Assembly (NCBI GenBank): GCA_037074765.1 | Contig: JBAMDO010000239.1 | Coordinates: 1-64,000, forward strand | Length of the DNA stretch: 64,000 nt | Source of the DNA: Mansonella perstans | Taxonomy: Eukaryota > Nematoda > Chromadorea > Rhabditida > Onchocercidae | Reading direction: 5' to 3' | Part shown: positions 25,269 to 37,923 of the stretch, piece by piece | Numbering within the stretch: position 1 is the stretch's first letter | Layout of the letters: every line of letters starts with the position of its first letter | The notes under the pieces: generated by a model | What the model saw: the letters and a program-made list of their open reading frames with translations, nothing else | What the model was told of the DNA's origin: nothing | Databases searched by the model: none | Translations under genes and position numbers: made by a program

Positions 25269-26052
25269 ATGTGGTCCTTACTGAGCGGTATGAAATCTTC
25301 GGGGCATTTTTCAAGTGCACACAGTGTATATATGTGGAATTTTTTTGTGTTAACTGATTAACTTTATTAATGAGCCCATCATTGTTTATGTTTATGGCTA
25401 TAAAAACTTAGATCATTCACAAGGAATTCTGTTAATCCTTATTTCCCCTATTCGAATTTCAGGTTCTTACAATGTAACAATCAGCCTGTAAAAGATGTTT
25501 ATTATGTGGTGCTTTATTTTACTGCTTGCTTTGTTTCTTTCTATTATATTTTGGACTTTCCAATGGTTTGTCCTTATCTTTGCCGTAATTAGGAATGTTC
25601 GTTGTTCTCATATAATGCTAATTGTAACTTAAAACTATCAGAAAGACTCAAGTAAATGAATGAATGACATTGTTAATAACGGTGATTTTTCAGACTAGCA
25701 TTCGAAACCATGAATATGTGAAACTGTTTGAAAGCGAGCCAGTAATAGTATCTACGAATAACTATAGAAGTATATAAATCATACTATATTGAGATTCTGA
25801 AGACATATTTTGGAAGAATAAGAAAAAATATCCTTAACAGATTCCCAGTGCGAACATCGAAATCCGAACATAATCTGTAAACATGTAACGTATATTTGAT
25901 AGTAATAATAGAATTACATGCATATAAAAGAATGTAACTTTAGATTACAACAAAGACATAGGAATTAATTGAATGCGTTATAATGCCATTAATGTTTATC
26001 TACAATTTGAATTATTGACGGTTTCGCGATATGATCGTTCGCGACATCATGA
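25269..26052. other. 3' intergenic region between MTRES1 and the NDC80 copy
   Basis: About 0.8 kb without a convincing open frame. It contains a diverged extra copy of a GTAAACATGTAACGTATATT word (near 25879), related to one that recurs at about 26081 and 27633. This suggests the local duplication history extends into the interval. Confidence 0.45.
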
Positions 26053-27227
26053 AGGAAATTATATGAATGAAATAATCAGTAAACATGTAACTTATATTTA
26101 ACAGCCATAATAAAATATCACTGGATATCACATCATTGTGGGCTGTTGTCATCAATATTATTTATAGCTTCTCGCAGCAGTTTTTCATCATTTCGTAATT
26201 GAAGATGACAACTGTGCAATATAACGAACAGTTCACGAAAGGACTGCAGGTGAAATAGTATTTATATCCCACTGTTGATTACTTGATTCGCTGTTGCACT
26301 TCATTTTCATCTTGATAACTGTGAAGATATTAGTTTCAATAAGTCACTTGTCGTCGATTGCCGAAGGATCCATGGTTAGCCAATATTTTTGGTAGCTTTT
26401 ACTTCTAACAAAATTCATGACACAAGTAATTTTAGAACTGAGAACGACTGCCCTATGTAACCGAAAATATTAAAACACCAAACACTTCAATTTCGTCCAG
26501 AATTTCTGTGAAATTTGGCTCATTCGGTGAATGTTCATCCAGTACACTAAAAAACGAATCGTACGTCCCATACACCATTCTACTTACATCCTCGAAGGCC
26601 CTGACAAATCCTCGATAATTTTCACGTAACTGTAATATTTTGAGTCTTGTAATAAAGTTATGTCTTCGAAACAAATATAACAACAGCAAATCTTTAAATT
26701 GAATCAAATCGTCTCATGTGTACTATAATTACCAATAAGAAGGTCTGAAGTAACTTTAAATGAATTGCCACGAAATTATACTACCATGAACTATCTTCAT
26801 TTAGGCACGTCCGCTACATTCGAACATAAAATAAATCAATGTTCTTGATTTTTCATCTATAAATTCTGTCTATATTGTCATTTTTGACATTACAAAGGCA
26901 AATTTCACAAAGAAAAAAAGAGAATCAAGAATGGAACCTGAGAAGCTTCTTTAAAATTGATGGAAAGAATCCCATCATTTTCGTGTTCAATATTTTGTCG
27001 TTCCTTACTCGCTATTTCGATTTGAGCTTTCAGCTGAAAGCTCCCTCGATTAAGCGGAAACTGTGAAAAAGTCATTCATTTCGAATCTTTGTTGATCACT
27101 CGCTTCTGTAATTTTCATTATTTTTGATCACTCACTTCTGTAATTTTCATTATAATTTTCACGTAACTGTAATATTTTGAGCCTTGTAATAAAGTTATGT
27201 CTTTGAAACAAATATAACAACAGCGTT
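26053..27227 (-). pseudogene. Partial, rearranged tandem copy of the 3' part of NDC80
   Basis: This block lies just downstream of NDC80 in the same orientation. 26387-27113 is nearly identical to 28811-29540 and carries intact copies of NDC80 exon 11 (26938-27033) and exon 12 (26486-26629), with the encoded residues unchanged. 26053-26231 is nearly identical to 27605-27783 and carries a copy of the last exon (26133-26213). In that copy the acceptor CAG|AG has become CACAG, so the original AG is lost and the next AG shifts the frame. Copies of exons 13-15 are missing and 26232-26386 is unrelated to the gene. A third short fragment of the exon 12 boundary lies at 27148-27227. It cannot encode a full Ndc80. 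High identity suggests a recent event, or an assembly artefact. Confidence 0.85.
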
Positions 27228-27323
27228 TACATCAGGAATGGTAATGCCTTTAGTTGAATTAAATTAATTGTGCTGTTGGATTGAGAACACCTCAAACTTA
27301 GGTAATTAAACCTTTATTAAAAA

Positions 27324-27440
27324 TATTAGCAAACGCGAACGCAATTAAAAGCATTAACAAACGCGGACGTAATTATTTAATGTAAAAGGAAAAATTAGAT
27401 TTATTAAAAAAAAAATATTAACAAACACATAAGCGTAATT
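27324..27440. repeat. Three imperfect copies of a 23-bp word
   Basis: ATTAGCAAACGCGAACGCAA (27324 onward), ATTAACAAACGCGGACGTAA (27353 onward) and ATTAACAAACACATAAGCGT (27417 onward), each followed by a short AT tail, recur between the NDC80 copy and the NDC80 3' end. They are richer in CG than the flanks. They could be the edge of a small mobile-element relic, but no terminal inverted repeats or coding sequence are evident. Confidence 0.55.
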
Positions 27441-27685
27441 GAAATGAAGAAACAAATGAGCTGGAGAATTGATACTCTTTATATAATAGTAGAAAAGGAG
27501 GGAATAATGTCTTGATAGAAGGATCATAAGGTCAAATGATAAAGGAGGGAATCATTTATGGTGGACAATAGATGATGTATAACAGCGGCAATTTTGACAT
27601 CACAAAGGAAATTATATGAATGAAATAATCAGTAAACATGTAACTTATATTTAACAGCCATAATAAAATATCACTGGATATCACA

Positions 27686-30600
27686 TCATTGTGGGCTGTT
27701 GTCATCAATATTATTTATAGCTTCTCGCAGAAGCTTTTCGTCATTTCGTAATTGAAGATGACAACTCTGAAATATAACGAACAATAATGCATTCTGTGAG
27801 AAAGCGCAGCTATTTGAATTATTTCATTTGAATGCTACAACTATCCAAAATCTTAGTAGGAAAATAAAAACAATCACCGGAAAAAATGAAAGCATTACAT
27901 TTACTCACCTTAAGATGTTCCCACTGTTCGACTAAAATCGAGAACTTCACAGCTACTTCATTTACAATTTTCTTCTTTGCTTCATCACATTCGATTTGCC
28001 GAGACTGCAATGCTTTTCGTGCTTCCGCGAGCTGCTCATGCACAGAAAGCTAGAATCGTAATCGTGGTCATCGGATTTCAATTCACTACTCACTGTTTGA
28101 GAGACAATTCAGTGTTACGTGGAGATTTCAAAAATAAGTTACCAAGAGATCGACAACCATAATAATAATAACAATTAATTTTTTTTCAATAATTTGTTAA
28201 TATTATTATACACACTAATCTGATTTCCGTGTAAAATGTAACTAAAAAAAACCAAACAACGAGAAATTCCTACTTTTCCATTGCGAAGAGCATGCAAACT
28301 GTCAAGCTCATTCTGTGCCACATCCATTTCCAACAGCAATTTTTGACGCTCGTCCTCCCAGTCTTCACATTTGAGGGTGAAATCATGAGACTAAAAATTT
28401 ATTACTATGTCAGTTCTGTACTGAAGAAACTTTTAAGTAATTGGGAAAATAAAATAAAAACATACTATTTTCGAAATCTGTCGCTGAACATGCTTCAAAT
28501 TTTCTATTGAAAATGCTTTCTTTTGTTTTAACTCAGTTTCATACTGATTTATTTGCAACAGTTTATCTTCCATATCCTTAATCCAACTACTAATTTTGCT
28601 GCTCAGTTCATTCAGTTTTTCCTGCAAATGATTTCAAATACTTTATTCATTTTAGTTTCCTTTCACTCACAAGTGCAAAATGTCACCATAGTTGAAGTTG
28701 CGGGAAACTTTTCAAAATGGACTATTGCTAGTGGAGCAAAGAAACAAGGATTAGAACTAACACGTCAGTCTTGCACAAATGAGAGTAAAATATAAGAAAA
28801 ATTCCGGTCATTTTGGTAGTTTTTACTTCTAACAAAATTCATGACACAAGTAATTTTAGAAATTAGAACGACTGTTCTATGTAACCAAAAAAAAAATATT
28901 AAAACTAAACACTTCAATTTCGTCCAGAATTTCTGTGAAATTCGGCTCATTCGGTGAATGCTCATCCAGTACGCTAAAAAACGAATCGTACGTCCCATAC
29001 ACCATTCTACTTACATCCTCGAAGGCCCTGACAAATCCTCGATAATTTTCACGTAACTGTAATATTTTGAGTCTTGTAATAAAGTTATGTCTTCGAAACA
29101 AATATAACAACAGCAAATCTTTAAAATTGAATCAAATCGTCTCATGTGTACTATAATTATCAATAAGAAGGTCTGAAGTAACTTTAAATGAATTGCCACG
29201 AAATTATACTACCATGAACTATCTTCATTTAGGCACGTCCGCTACATTCGAACATAAAATAAGTCAATGTTTCTTGATTTTTCATCTATAAATTCTGTCT
29301 ATATTGTCATTTTTGACATTACAGAGGCAAATTTCACAAAGAAAAAAAGAGAATCAAGAATGGAACCTGAGAAGCTTCTTTAAAATTGATGGAAAGAATC
29401 CCATCATTTTCGTGTTCTATATTTTGTCGTTCCTTACTCGCTATTTCGATTTGAGCCTTCAGCTGAAATTTCCCTCTATTAAGCGAAAACTGTGAAAAAG
29501 TCATTCATTTCAAATCTTTTTTGATCACTCACTTCTGTATATTATCGCCAATTTTACTTATCGCCCATCATATCATGGTTAGAGACTACTAGTAGTAAAC
29601 GATAACTTTTGAAGTACTGAGGCATAGCTTTCACATCCCTCATGTAAAAAAGCAGTCGCAATGAACTAACTTCTTCTTTTTTAACACGAAGAGTTCTTGC
29701 TTCTTCACCGGTCATTGGCTGCGCTGCTAATTGTTTTTCCTTGAAAGAAAGCTTTTCTTTAGAAGTAGCAACGATTACACCGTACTGCTCAATCGTATCT
29801 TCCAAGTCTTTCTGCAATATAGTTGAATTTAAATGGCAAACAGCTGAATACTACTTATCATAACACATATTTCAACAACAAATTATCCAAAAATCATGGA
29901 TAAAGCAATACCTTAATTAACACAGAAAGTAAGAATATTTCATAAAAAGGTAAAAAGTAACTTTTTTCTTTTTTTCTTCATTAAGTTTTTCTTGTTGTTC
30001 ATCCCTAAATGTCTGCAGTCTTTTCAAATCCTCCTCCAGCATTTTAGTGCTTGTTTGAAGATCACCAAGCTCTCCCTGCAACATACTATATCCAAAACAA
30101 AATTTAATATTAAATTTTCACGTTTATTATTATCAGTCTCAATTTTCGTCTTCATCAGCTTTTTGATAAACCTACATTAAAACAGAATTTATGAAAAAAT
30201 GATTCAAATAAAAAAATAGACAAGATATAGTGTAACCGGAAACAGATTTTTGGAAAAACTGACTGACAATAAAACTAATTCAGAAATTAAAAAATCACAG
30301 ATACTATAATAAAAACATGCCTTATTCCTACAGAGCTCTGAAATTTCATCATTTAATGCGACAATTTGTGCATGTGATTCAGCTTCTTGCTGCGGGATAT
30401 CTTCGTTTTCTTCTAAAATTCATAAACAACAACTTCATTCAATGGATTGAGGACCGCATATGTTCAACTCGAAAATTATAAAACTTGCCAAGTCCATGTA
30501 ATTAGTCCCAAATGTAAAATACTACAGATCGAAAACTTGAAAGCTTGCATATTTTTATGCATCTTAAGACTCGCATGTGTGAAAAACACCTACAAGTTGG

Positions 30601-33583
30601 AACCATGCTTTTGTATAACGGAAAGATTTTATAAGCAATTACCAACATATGGAATTATGTTTAATTTTTTTAAACTTACCAATAAGTTGAAGAAGGACAT
30701 TATTCTCATCTCCGTAGTTGTCCATAATGAATCCCAACAACGGATTATTGCAGTATTTCTTATAACATCTTACTGTATAACCATAAGATAGCTGAACAAA
30801 TCAAATGAACTCGCAATCTTGCAAAACAGGTTGTTCAAAACAGGTTATACAAAACAGGTTATTCGTCATGCAAAGTGTCTAAATTCACATAACGGTTAAA
30901 CTGGCCCTTAAAACATGACATAATAAAACGAGAATGTTCAAGATAAAGCTTAGTCAGAGGAAATCAGTGGAAAATCATGATGAAGTTTTCCTAAATGTAC
31001 TATCTTTCTTTACTGAAATAAAAAAGTTCCCACATTTCTAATGCAATGAAAGATAATTACAGTGTACTGAAATATACTTAATTCTTATCATTTTTAATAA
31101 TGAGACAAGTCAGGTAAAGTTATTAACTGCAATATTAGCAAAAACAAATAAAAAATTTTTTGAACTGGTGCGGCAATGACTGTAAAATTATGCAATACAT
31201 TTGCTGAGCAGAACAAAAAGATAAGAATACTAAACACCCACCGATCTTCTCTGACCATCGCCTTCTTCATTTGCAAGAAGTAAATCTTGTGGTGATATTT
31301 CCCAAATCATCTGCAATTAAAAAACTCAGCTTCTAAATTTATACAAGAATACTCAAAAAAAGATAAGATTTCATCGTCAAAACACAACTGTCCAATGTTG
31401 AATTTTAATATACGATAATGTACGACATGATCTTCGCATTGCAAAGACCAATCGTACAGCGCAGTGTGATCTTAACAACTTTGTTGTAATAAAACGCATC
31501 CATTCGTCCCAGTTCCAGCATCAGTCACCATAAGAGAAAAAAATTTACTCGCATGCAGTCCAGATTATTTCTGATATTAGCAAATCTATTAAGTCTGACT
31601 TTATCAGCATAATCCGAACGAAATGAATTGAATACAATATGAATAACTTACTTGAATTAAATCAATTAACCAAGTAATAGCTCCAAGCAGATGTGGCATG
31701 GTATGTGCTGCACCAATGGTTTGCATGGTGGAAGGCTTCAGTTGCACCGGATAGCCCAAGGTGCGGAATAGGCGAGGCATCTAAAGAAGATATTTCTTAT
31801 CACAAAGCATTGAATCATACAAAAACCCATTTAACGGTAGAGTATTAGTTTTAGATTAATTTTCATTGCCTGTAAATTTGCCGCATAGATTATCCGATCG
31901 ACAGCTTTTCTTACTTGATACTACTCACCAACAAACAGAATGAGACGTAAAAAAATGTATGTTTGAGAACAGATGAAACAATAAATTTCCTTAATAATTT
32001 AAAATTTACCTCATCTTCAATCTTCCTTAACATAAAATCTGGTGCCAACTGCTGAAAGATGAATTCAAACATCCGCGCAAACTCAGCTTTTGTCGGACTT
32101 TTGACAAGTTTTTCGCTAATTTGTGGATAGTTTGTATCACGCAAATATTGCAAAACCTGCCAATCCAAAACTTTCAAATCGCTTCAGTTTTATTTAAAAA
32201 ACATATTTTCGTCGCTCGGTTATGAGTAAAGCAAATTTTTAACAGCATAAGAATAACATGTCATGGGCACCATAAAAAGAAGTTCATAATATCAGCTATC
32301 ACGCCAGTTTTAGGCGGCAATCTTACTACTCCGCTTAATTTAATCTCTGAATTATAACGATACTTTTAGGACAATTTCGTGTTAGCATTAGGACGTTTTA
32401 GCACTACTAGTTGCTATTCTAATGAAAGGAAAGAAGACCAATAACTTCACGTTATTAATCAATCAAGGCGAAAGCCATAAACATAGACAAAAAAAGTAAT
32501 ACTTTCTGTTGCATTTGCTGTTGGACATGACGATCGCTGAGATTGCGAGAATCCTTGACAATGCCAGGATTTACCATCGATTTAAAAAATGAGCTACTTC
32601 GCCTAAAAGTGAAAAATTCACATTAATTTACGGTTCTTCTGCTTTTTATTTGCTTTTTCCTTGCAACATTTCATTTTTACATCTAAAGGTTAAAAGAAAA
32701 GCAAACTTTGATGCTGTAGATGGAACTCCACTCATCGCTAAACTATATCGCTGCTCACTGTTTACACCACTGCAAAAAATTTCCGTTATTTTATTTGGAG
32801 AAAGTGCACACTGCAAAGGGATTAGAAAATTTGAAATTTTAGAGAAAATTCGAAATAAAATTATGCTTTTGTGGAACATCAGAAATCGTCAAACATCCCT
32901 TCAGATAAGACAATAGGAATTATTGTTTTAACTAGGAATGGATAACTTCGAGGGTAAAAAAAAATGTGAATTTTTATATTTCAGATATGTGTGACATTGC
33001 ACATGCGCTATTTCGCCTGCTACAGATATATTCGTGCAGTACTTGTGAGAATTAAGTGATAGAGCTATATCACAAATTATAACCATGTAAAACACAACAT
33101 GTACTACCATTGAGAAAAATAAGTTCATCTGTGGTAAAAGATACGGTAAAATGCAAATTGAGGTTATTCTAAACAATTCCGAGGATAATGCATCCAAATC
33201 CATTTGCATTATTTGTCTGAATTGTGAGATGAGTATGATATATACCTTCTAGAAGATCGCACAGATGAGTATTCTGTACGTGGTGGTCCACGTACACCTA
33301 CAGGCGTATAAGTGATGGACGTACGCTGTACCGAGTTGGCCACCTGAAAACAAAATTCCTAACTTCCTTGCTTTATGTAACCTTCCACTTTTTTTCGATT
33401 TTGCTTTTCTATTTCTTTAAAGACATCGACTGACGTGAGTAGGCATTCAAAATTAGCTTCTTATGTAAATCATGATCAATAACATTCACAAACTAAAACC
33501 CCTATCATTCCTGTTTATTTCATACCAGGAAAAGAAAAAACAAATACCTGCGGGATAATCGATCTTCGGTTAGGGCCAAACAT
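27686..33583 (-). CDS. NDC80: Kinetochore protein NDC80/HEC1
   Basis: Sixteen phase-consistent minus-strand exons: 33548-33583, 33246-33343, 32503-32602, 32010-32156, 31652-31780, 31242-31310, 30680-30791, 30321-30412, 29962-30075, 29671-29811, 29367-29462, 28913-29056, 28466-28621, 28274-28390, 27909-28049 and 27686-27766. They encode 590 residues, typical for nematode Ndc80. The protein is the microtubule-binding subunit of the outer-kinetochore NDC80 complex with NUF2, SPC24 and SPC25. Residues 1-45 are a basic, Ser/Arg-rich tail (likely Aurora B target region). A calponin-homology domain follows (about 60-190, with DSRNLSD, LQYLRDTNYP, GYPVQLKPSTMQTIGAAHT and AITWLIDLIQ). The rest, about 230-590, is mostly charged coiled coil with a break near residues 380-425. 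Intron 8 seems to use a GC donor (AAG|GCATGT). The start ATG directly follows TTTTTCCAG. Confidence 0.95.
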
Positions 33584-33592
33584 CTGGAAAAA
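33584..33592 (-). other. Acceptor TTTTTCCAG abutting the NDC80 start codon
   Basis: On the minus strand a polypyrimidine acceptor ends exactly before the ATG at 33583. MFGPNRRSIIPQ then runs to a GTATTT donor. A spliced leader joined directly to the ATG is the simplest reading; an upstream non-coding exon is the alternative. Confidence 0.5.
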
Positions 33593-34511
33593 GAATTTCG
33601 CAGATTCAAATCATATAAAATCAGTGTAATTTTTCAATAAATTCTACACGTATAGAATCTGTGATAATTCGTATGTATTGTATATATACGCTCAGATATT
33701 TACAACTATACACGTAGGATACATAGACACAGAGCGATATAAAGGCACTGAAATGAAAATCAACATGCAGCTAGAAAATATTTATCGGACATAATATGCG
33801 ACTGTAATCATATGCAAATGTAAATGCAAAGTTAACGTAAATACCTACCGATGGACATTTTCTCATATGAATAAAATAACATTCAAATATTAAGGTTAAC
33901 AGGAACATCAAGCACGATGGGAAATCAGTTAAGAAATGTAAATAATTCATTTATTGTTACTTCATTGTGCAGCTTAAATAAATATATTACCATATCTTAT
34001 TGAGTTAAATAAACCTCGTAGCATATATCACGATATTAATGATGCCTATACTCCCTACCGTCTAACCTCTAACCCATCTAACCTCAGAACTTTACCTCAT
34101 AGATAACTGCATGGTAGAGTTTTACCCGAAAGATTTGAAAAAATTGACATTGGCGCGTTTGTAAATCAATTGTAAAATTCGTTCATTCGTTGTTCAGTTA
34201 ATAATCCGAAAGATTTAATTTTCAGAATAAAACGCAAAATATTTACGGGAATGTTGTTGTATGATTTCCAAACCTGATTTCCCGAGAGTACCTGAGGAAG
34301 GGTTGTATCATGAAATTGCTATATAAGGATAAAAGATACAGGTTATTAAGGTAAGATGAGAAATTAATGCTCAGAAGTTAGTTATCTTCAGTTATAGTTG
34401 TTGCTTCAATTCTGTTTGTAGTGTTTGTATCGACCAATAAAAAAAAAAAGCTACCGGAACGTATTGCTCATTGATTCATCATTACATTTATTTTGCGTTG
34501 TCCATTAAGAA
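33593..34511. promoter_or_regulatory. Divergent intergenic/promoter region between NDC80 and ZDHHC24
   Basis: About 0.9 kb between two divergent 5' ends. There is no coding content. It has short duplicated phrases such as CTAACC near 34063-34084 and a poly(A) run near 34440. Both promoters presumably lie here; no specific element is recognised. Confidence 0.4.
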
Positions 34512-37254
34512 ATGCAGTATAGACGGGATCGGCTCCGTTTTGATGGTGTCATCAATCAGATGGACATGCTTGAGGATTTTGCCGGACGGTTCAGAGAAAT
34601 GCTACCATCCGAAACGCAAGATCGAGTATCTTTCCATTTTTTACTTTGATTTTTCCTTGTATTTGCAAAAAATTAAGTTATGATATGTTACAGTATCTCT
34701 TCCTACAGCATAAATACAATATTTGTATAGTAAAGCGTCTTTACCTTCATTTATAAGTACTATATCAGTCTTCAGAAATAAGTTCACTTACATATAAGTT
34801 CGTATATTTCTTTTCTGATACTTTAGATAACAATATAAATTGCTTGACTGTTATCAGTCAAAATATTACTGTTTCTTAAACGAAATTTCAAATTACTTTT
34901 GCTTCCCTTACCACTAATTTCTGACACTAACTTATTCTTGTTACTCCTACAAATATTGGAACTTTTACTTAAAATGTCATTTTGCAATATTTCTCAGGTA
35001 GCAATGTTCATTTTCTTTGTACTTCTACCGATTGGATTTCTGTTCGAGATATTTGCAATATTGCCAATTGAACATGAACTAATGTCGAAGGTATAATTTT
35101 AACAATTTCGGTATTTTATAAATTCTGTCTAGTTTAAGCTTCATTTAACTGTAATGGTTTACATTTCTGAGTAAAGGGTAAATTTCCTTTGTTTCAAACC
35201 GAACCGGTGTTTTCGGGTAAGATATTCAGCACTAGAGCTCACGATTGCAGCAATCGAATGAGCAAATCGGATATTAACCGCGACATTTTCTCGACCAACA
35301 TGAAGTATGAATTTATACTTGCGAAACATTTGTTGTTCATATTATTTCAATGCTGAATAAATTTATCATTAAGGAATCAGCAAATATTCATAAGAGATAT
35401 ATGATTGTTGATGTTCCGTTCAAACCAAATAGAACTCCTGCGAATTTTCTTTTTTCTGGCAATATTACAATGAGCAAATTTCAGGCGTATTTTTTGCTGT
35501 GTTTTTTTTTCAGGGATGGAATCTAAGAGCTGGTATATTGATTTTATTGGGAATAAATGCATTTGCTAATGTGTACAAGGTTATTTCAATTGGACCGAAT
35601 GGTAATTGTTCAGATTTACCAGCAGTGCAAAAGCCAGGTTACAAATATTGTTATCACTGTCAGCTAAATGAGCCTCCACGATCGCACCATTGCCCAGGTA
35701 ATTTAAATGTAATCGATTATGCAGCAGGAAATAAGATTCCAATAACCTTTGCGTGTTAGACTTTCACTATAGCAGTTAAAATTGATGTATAACATGTTAT
35801 TTATTAAAAAATAAGGATGTTATTTTTTTTTAGCATGAAAAGATTATTCTTTATGAAGTATTGATGCTTAAGGCTTGTCTCTTATGTAGCGAATAAATTG
35901 ATTTGAGAGAACTAAAACCATCTGCGAATTCCATAACGTTTTAAAGGTTTACTTGAAGATTTAAAAATTTTTGTTGTTTTAATTTGATCAGTTAATTTTC
36001 ATTTGAAATGATATATTTTTGTGTTTCAGTTTGTGATAGATGTGCATTTCGGCGTGATCATCATTGTTCATTTGTTGCCGTATGTATTGGGCACTTCAAT
36101 CAACGTTACTACATTAGTGCTATTTGCAGTTTGTGGATTATATCCTTTGTTGTGTTAATGTAAGACCATTATTGTGCATCTTAAGTGCCAACATAGCTTA
36201 AATTACTTTTAGTTTAAATTTTATCGTGTAACTTTTCCGTCTTGGTGTTTTTTCTTCTATACTCCAGCTATATTGAATTGGCCGGGAGAGCTATGTGAGA
36301 TACTTCTTATTTCTCCATAAAATATTTCCATTCACTTATATCATTAAATCAGTTCACTTTTTTCACGTTATACAAGATGTCAATTGATAGAAATTATTCG
36401 AATGAAAAGTTTTTGCTCAGTTATTGCGCAGGTCAAATTGAAGCACCGATGTAGTGTTTTTCAGTAGAAAAATGTATACTCAATTACTTGTTCAAGAAGG
36501 AACTCTATTATCCATTGCACTATCAATTATTAAATATTTTATGTGATGAATTAATAATTATGTATGATACTTCAGGTGGAATTGGTCATTTATGTGGACA
36601 TCGCTTGGTGGTTTTTCAGCGTTACAACTATGGGAATTGATAGTGCCTCACTTGGCCTTAATGTTTCGTGTCATCAGTTTCAAGCAGTTTTTATGCGTGA
36701 TGACTTTCGTATTTTCATTTACTGTATTTATATTTCTCTGTTATCTGATTACAGCTCAATTTTTTTGTCTTTATCGAGGGCAGACACGTGTGGAATATCT
36801 TATGGTAAATGCTTCTACTATTTAGTATTTTCTAAAAAAAAGTGATGCTAAAATGCAAGTATAAAAAGCGAAGATTAGTGATAAAGAGCAAGTAAGATTC
36901 GTACAATAACAAATTTCTGTTTCTTTTTTCTGATGAAAAGTATGCACTTGTTATTAAGCATATTATTTCCGAAATTTTAGGTTTATTATCAAAATATGGA
37001 ATTTAATTGTTTCCTAAAAATTTTCCCGTAATTTCTTTCAAACATCTATTATTTTAAAGTAATAAGAAAAAAAGATTATTTTTTAGGATGTGCATGCATA
37101 TAATCTGGGTTTCATGGAAAACGTGCGTCAGGCTATGGGTAGACGTTGGTTGATAGCATTATTAGTGCCGTTTATTTCTTCACCACTTGGTTCCGATGGT
37201 CTTTCATATCCAACACGTGAATCCAAGCCACTGAACGATATGAAGACCATGTGA
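34512..37254 (+). CDS. ZDHHC24: DHHC-type palmitoyltransferase, ZDHHC24-like
   Basis: Six phase-consistent exons, 34512-34625, 34998-35090, 35514-35697, 36030-36159, 36576-36804 and 37087-37254, encode 305 residues. The enzyme transfers palmitate to cysteines of membrane-associated proteins at Golgi/ER-type membranes. Residues 1-38 are a cytosolic leader (MQYRRDRLRFDGVINQMDML). Transmembrane helices follow at about 39-60 and 74-95, then the zinc-binding Cys-rich domain (C115, C118, H128, C129, C132, C135) with DHHC at 140-143, and two further hydrophobic segments at about 155-174 and 180-240. The TTxE motif is altered to TRVE (244-247) within GQTRVEYL. The C-terminal block (YNLGFMENVRQAMG, SSPLGSDGLSYP) matches the ZDHHC24 subgroup. 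Exon 1 was placed because its end joins the second exon in frame (DR|VAMFIFF) and it replaces an alternative ATG at 34974. Confidence 0.92.
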
Positions 37255-37923
37255 CGGATCCAAAATAATATTCTCATGATATTTTATTTTTGTTCACAAA
37301 TTATAATTTTTCCCGTTGAATCCACAAAGGGCGAAAGAGCTGGAAAAGCATGGGTATAATTTTGGCTACATACTATTATTACTAGAGAGTATCATTTTTT
37401 TTTTATATTGCTGCTTTTCTTTAATGAAGGTTTGCATTTAACTTGAAGTCAGTTTTTAGCTCTTACTTGCCATTCTTTCAAACGTTTATTGCTTTCTCAT
37501 TACTTTCAGTATTATGTTGTAATGACTTGAGTATGTAAATAACAAATAGTGAGCGGAGATCTCCGATCGCTTTACTATTATGTGTGAAGTGCATGCTTTT
37601 CTGTGATTTTCTGTACTTGGCATACTTGTTCTTAATTCGAGCTAACTTTTAATTATAATTTAAATCATTTATCGTGTATCTCATATGTTGTAAGATATAG
37701 CTAGTCACATTGTTTCATTCGATACTTGTAATTCCTCATGTGTAAATATTCTTTCTTTTTTTTTTTTTTTTTTTCATAAACTTTTGCATGTTTTGTCCTT
37801 ATTTTATTTCCTTTGTTTACTGGAATTAGAAGGACAAACTCAAGTTTGATTTCAGATTTCACTAATTTGTTGTCTCTAATATTCTTTTTTACATATGCTA
37901 ATATCAAGGTGACAAACAAAGTA

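Noticed and set aside
26875..27066. Plus-strand open frame across the duplicated NDC80 exon 11, repeated at 29304-29495
   Set aside because: It is the antisense shadow of a real minus-strand exon and its copy.
34974..34997. ATG at 34974 (MSFCNISQ) as the ZDHHC24 start
   Set aside because: A TTCTCAG acceptor interrupts it, and the upstream exon 34512-34625 joins in frame at that acceptor with a clearly coding composition.
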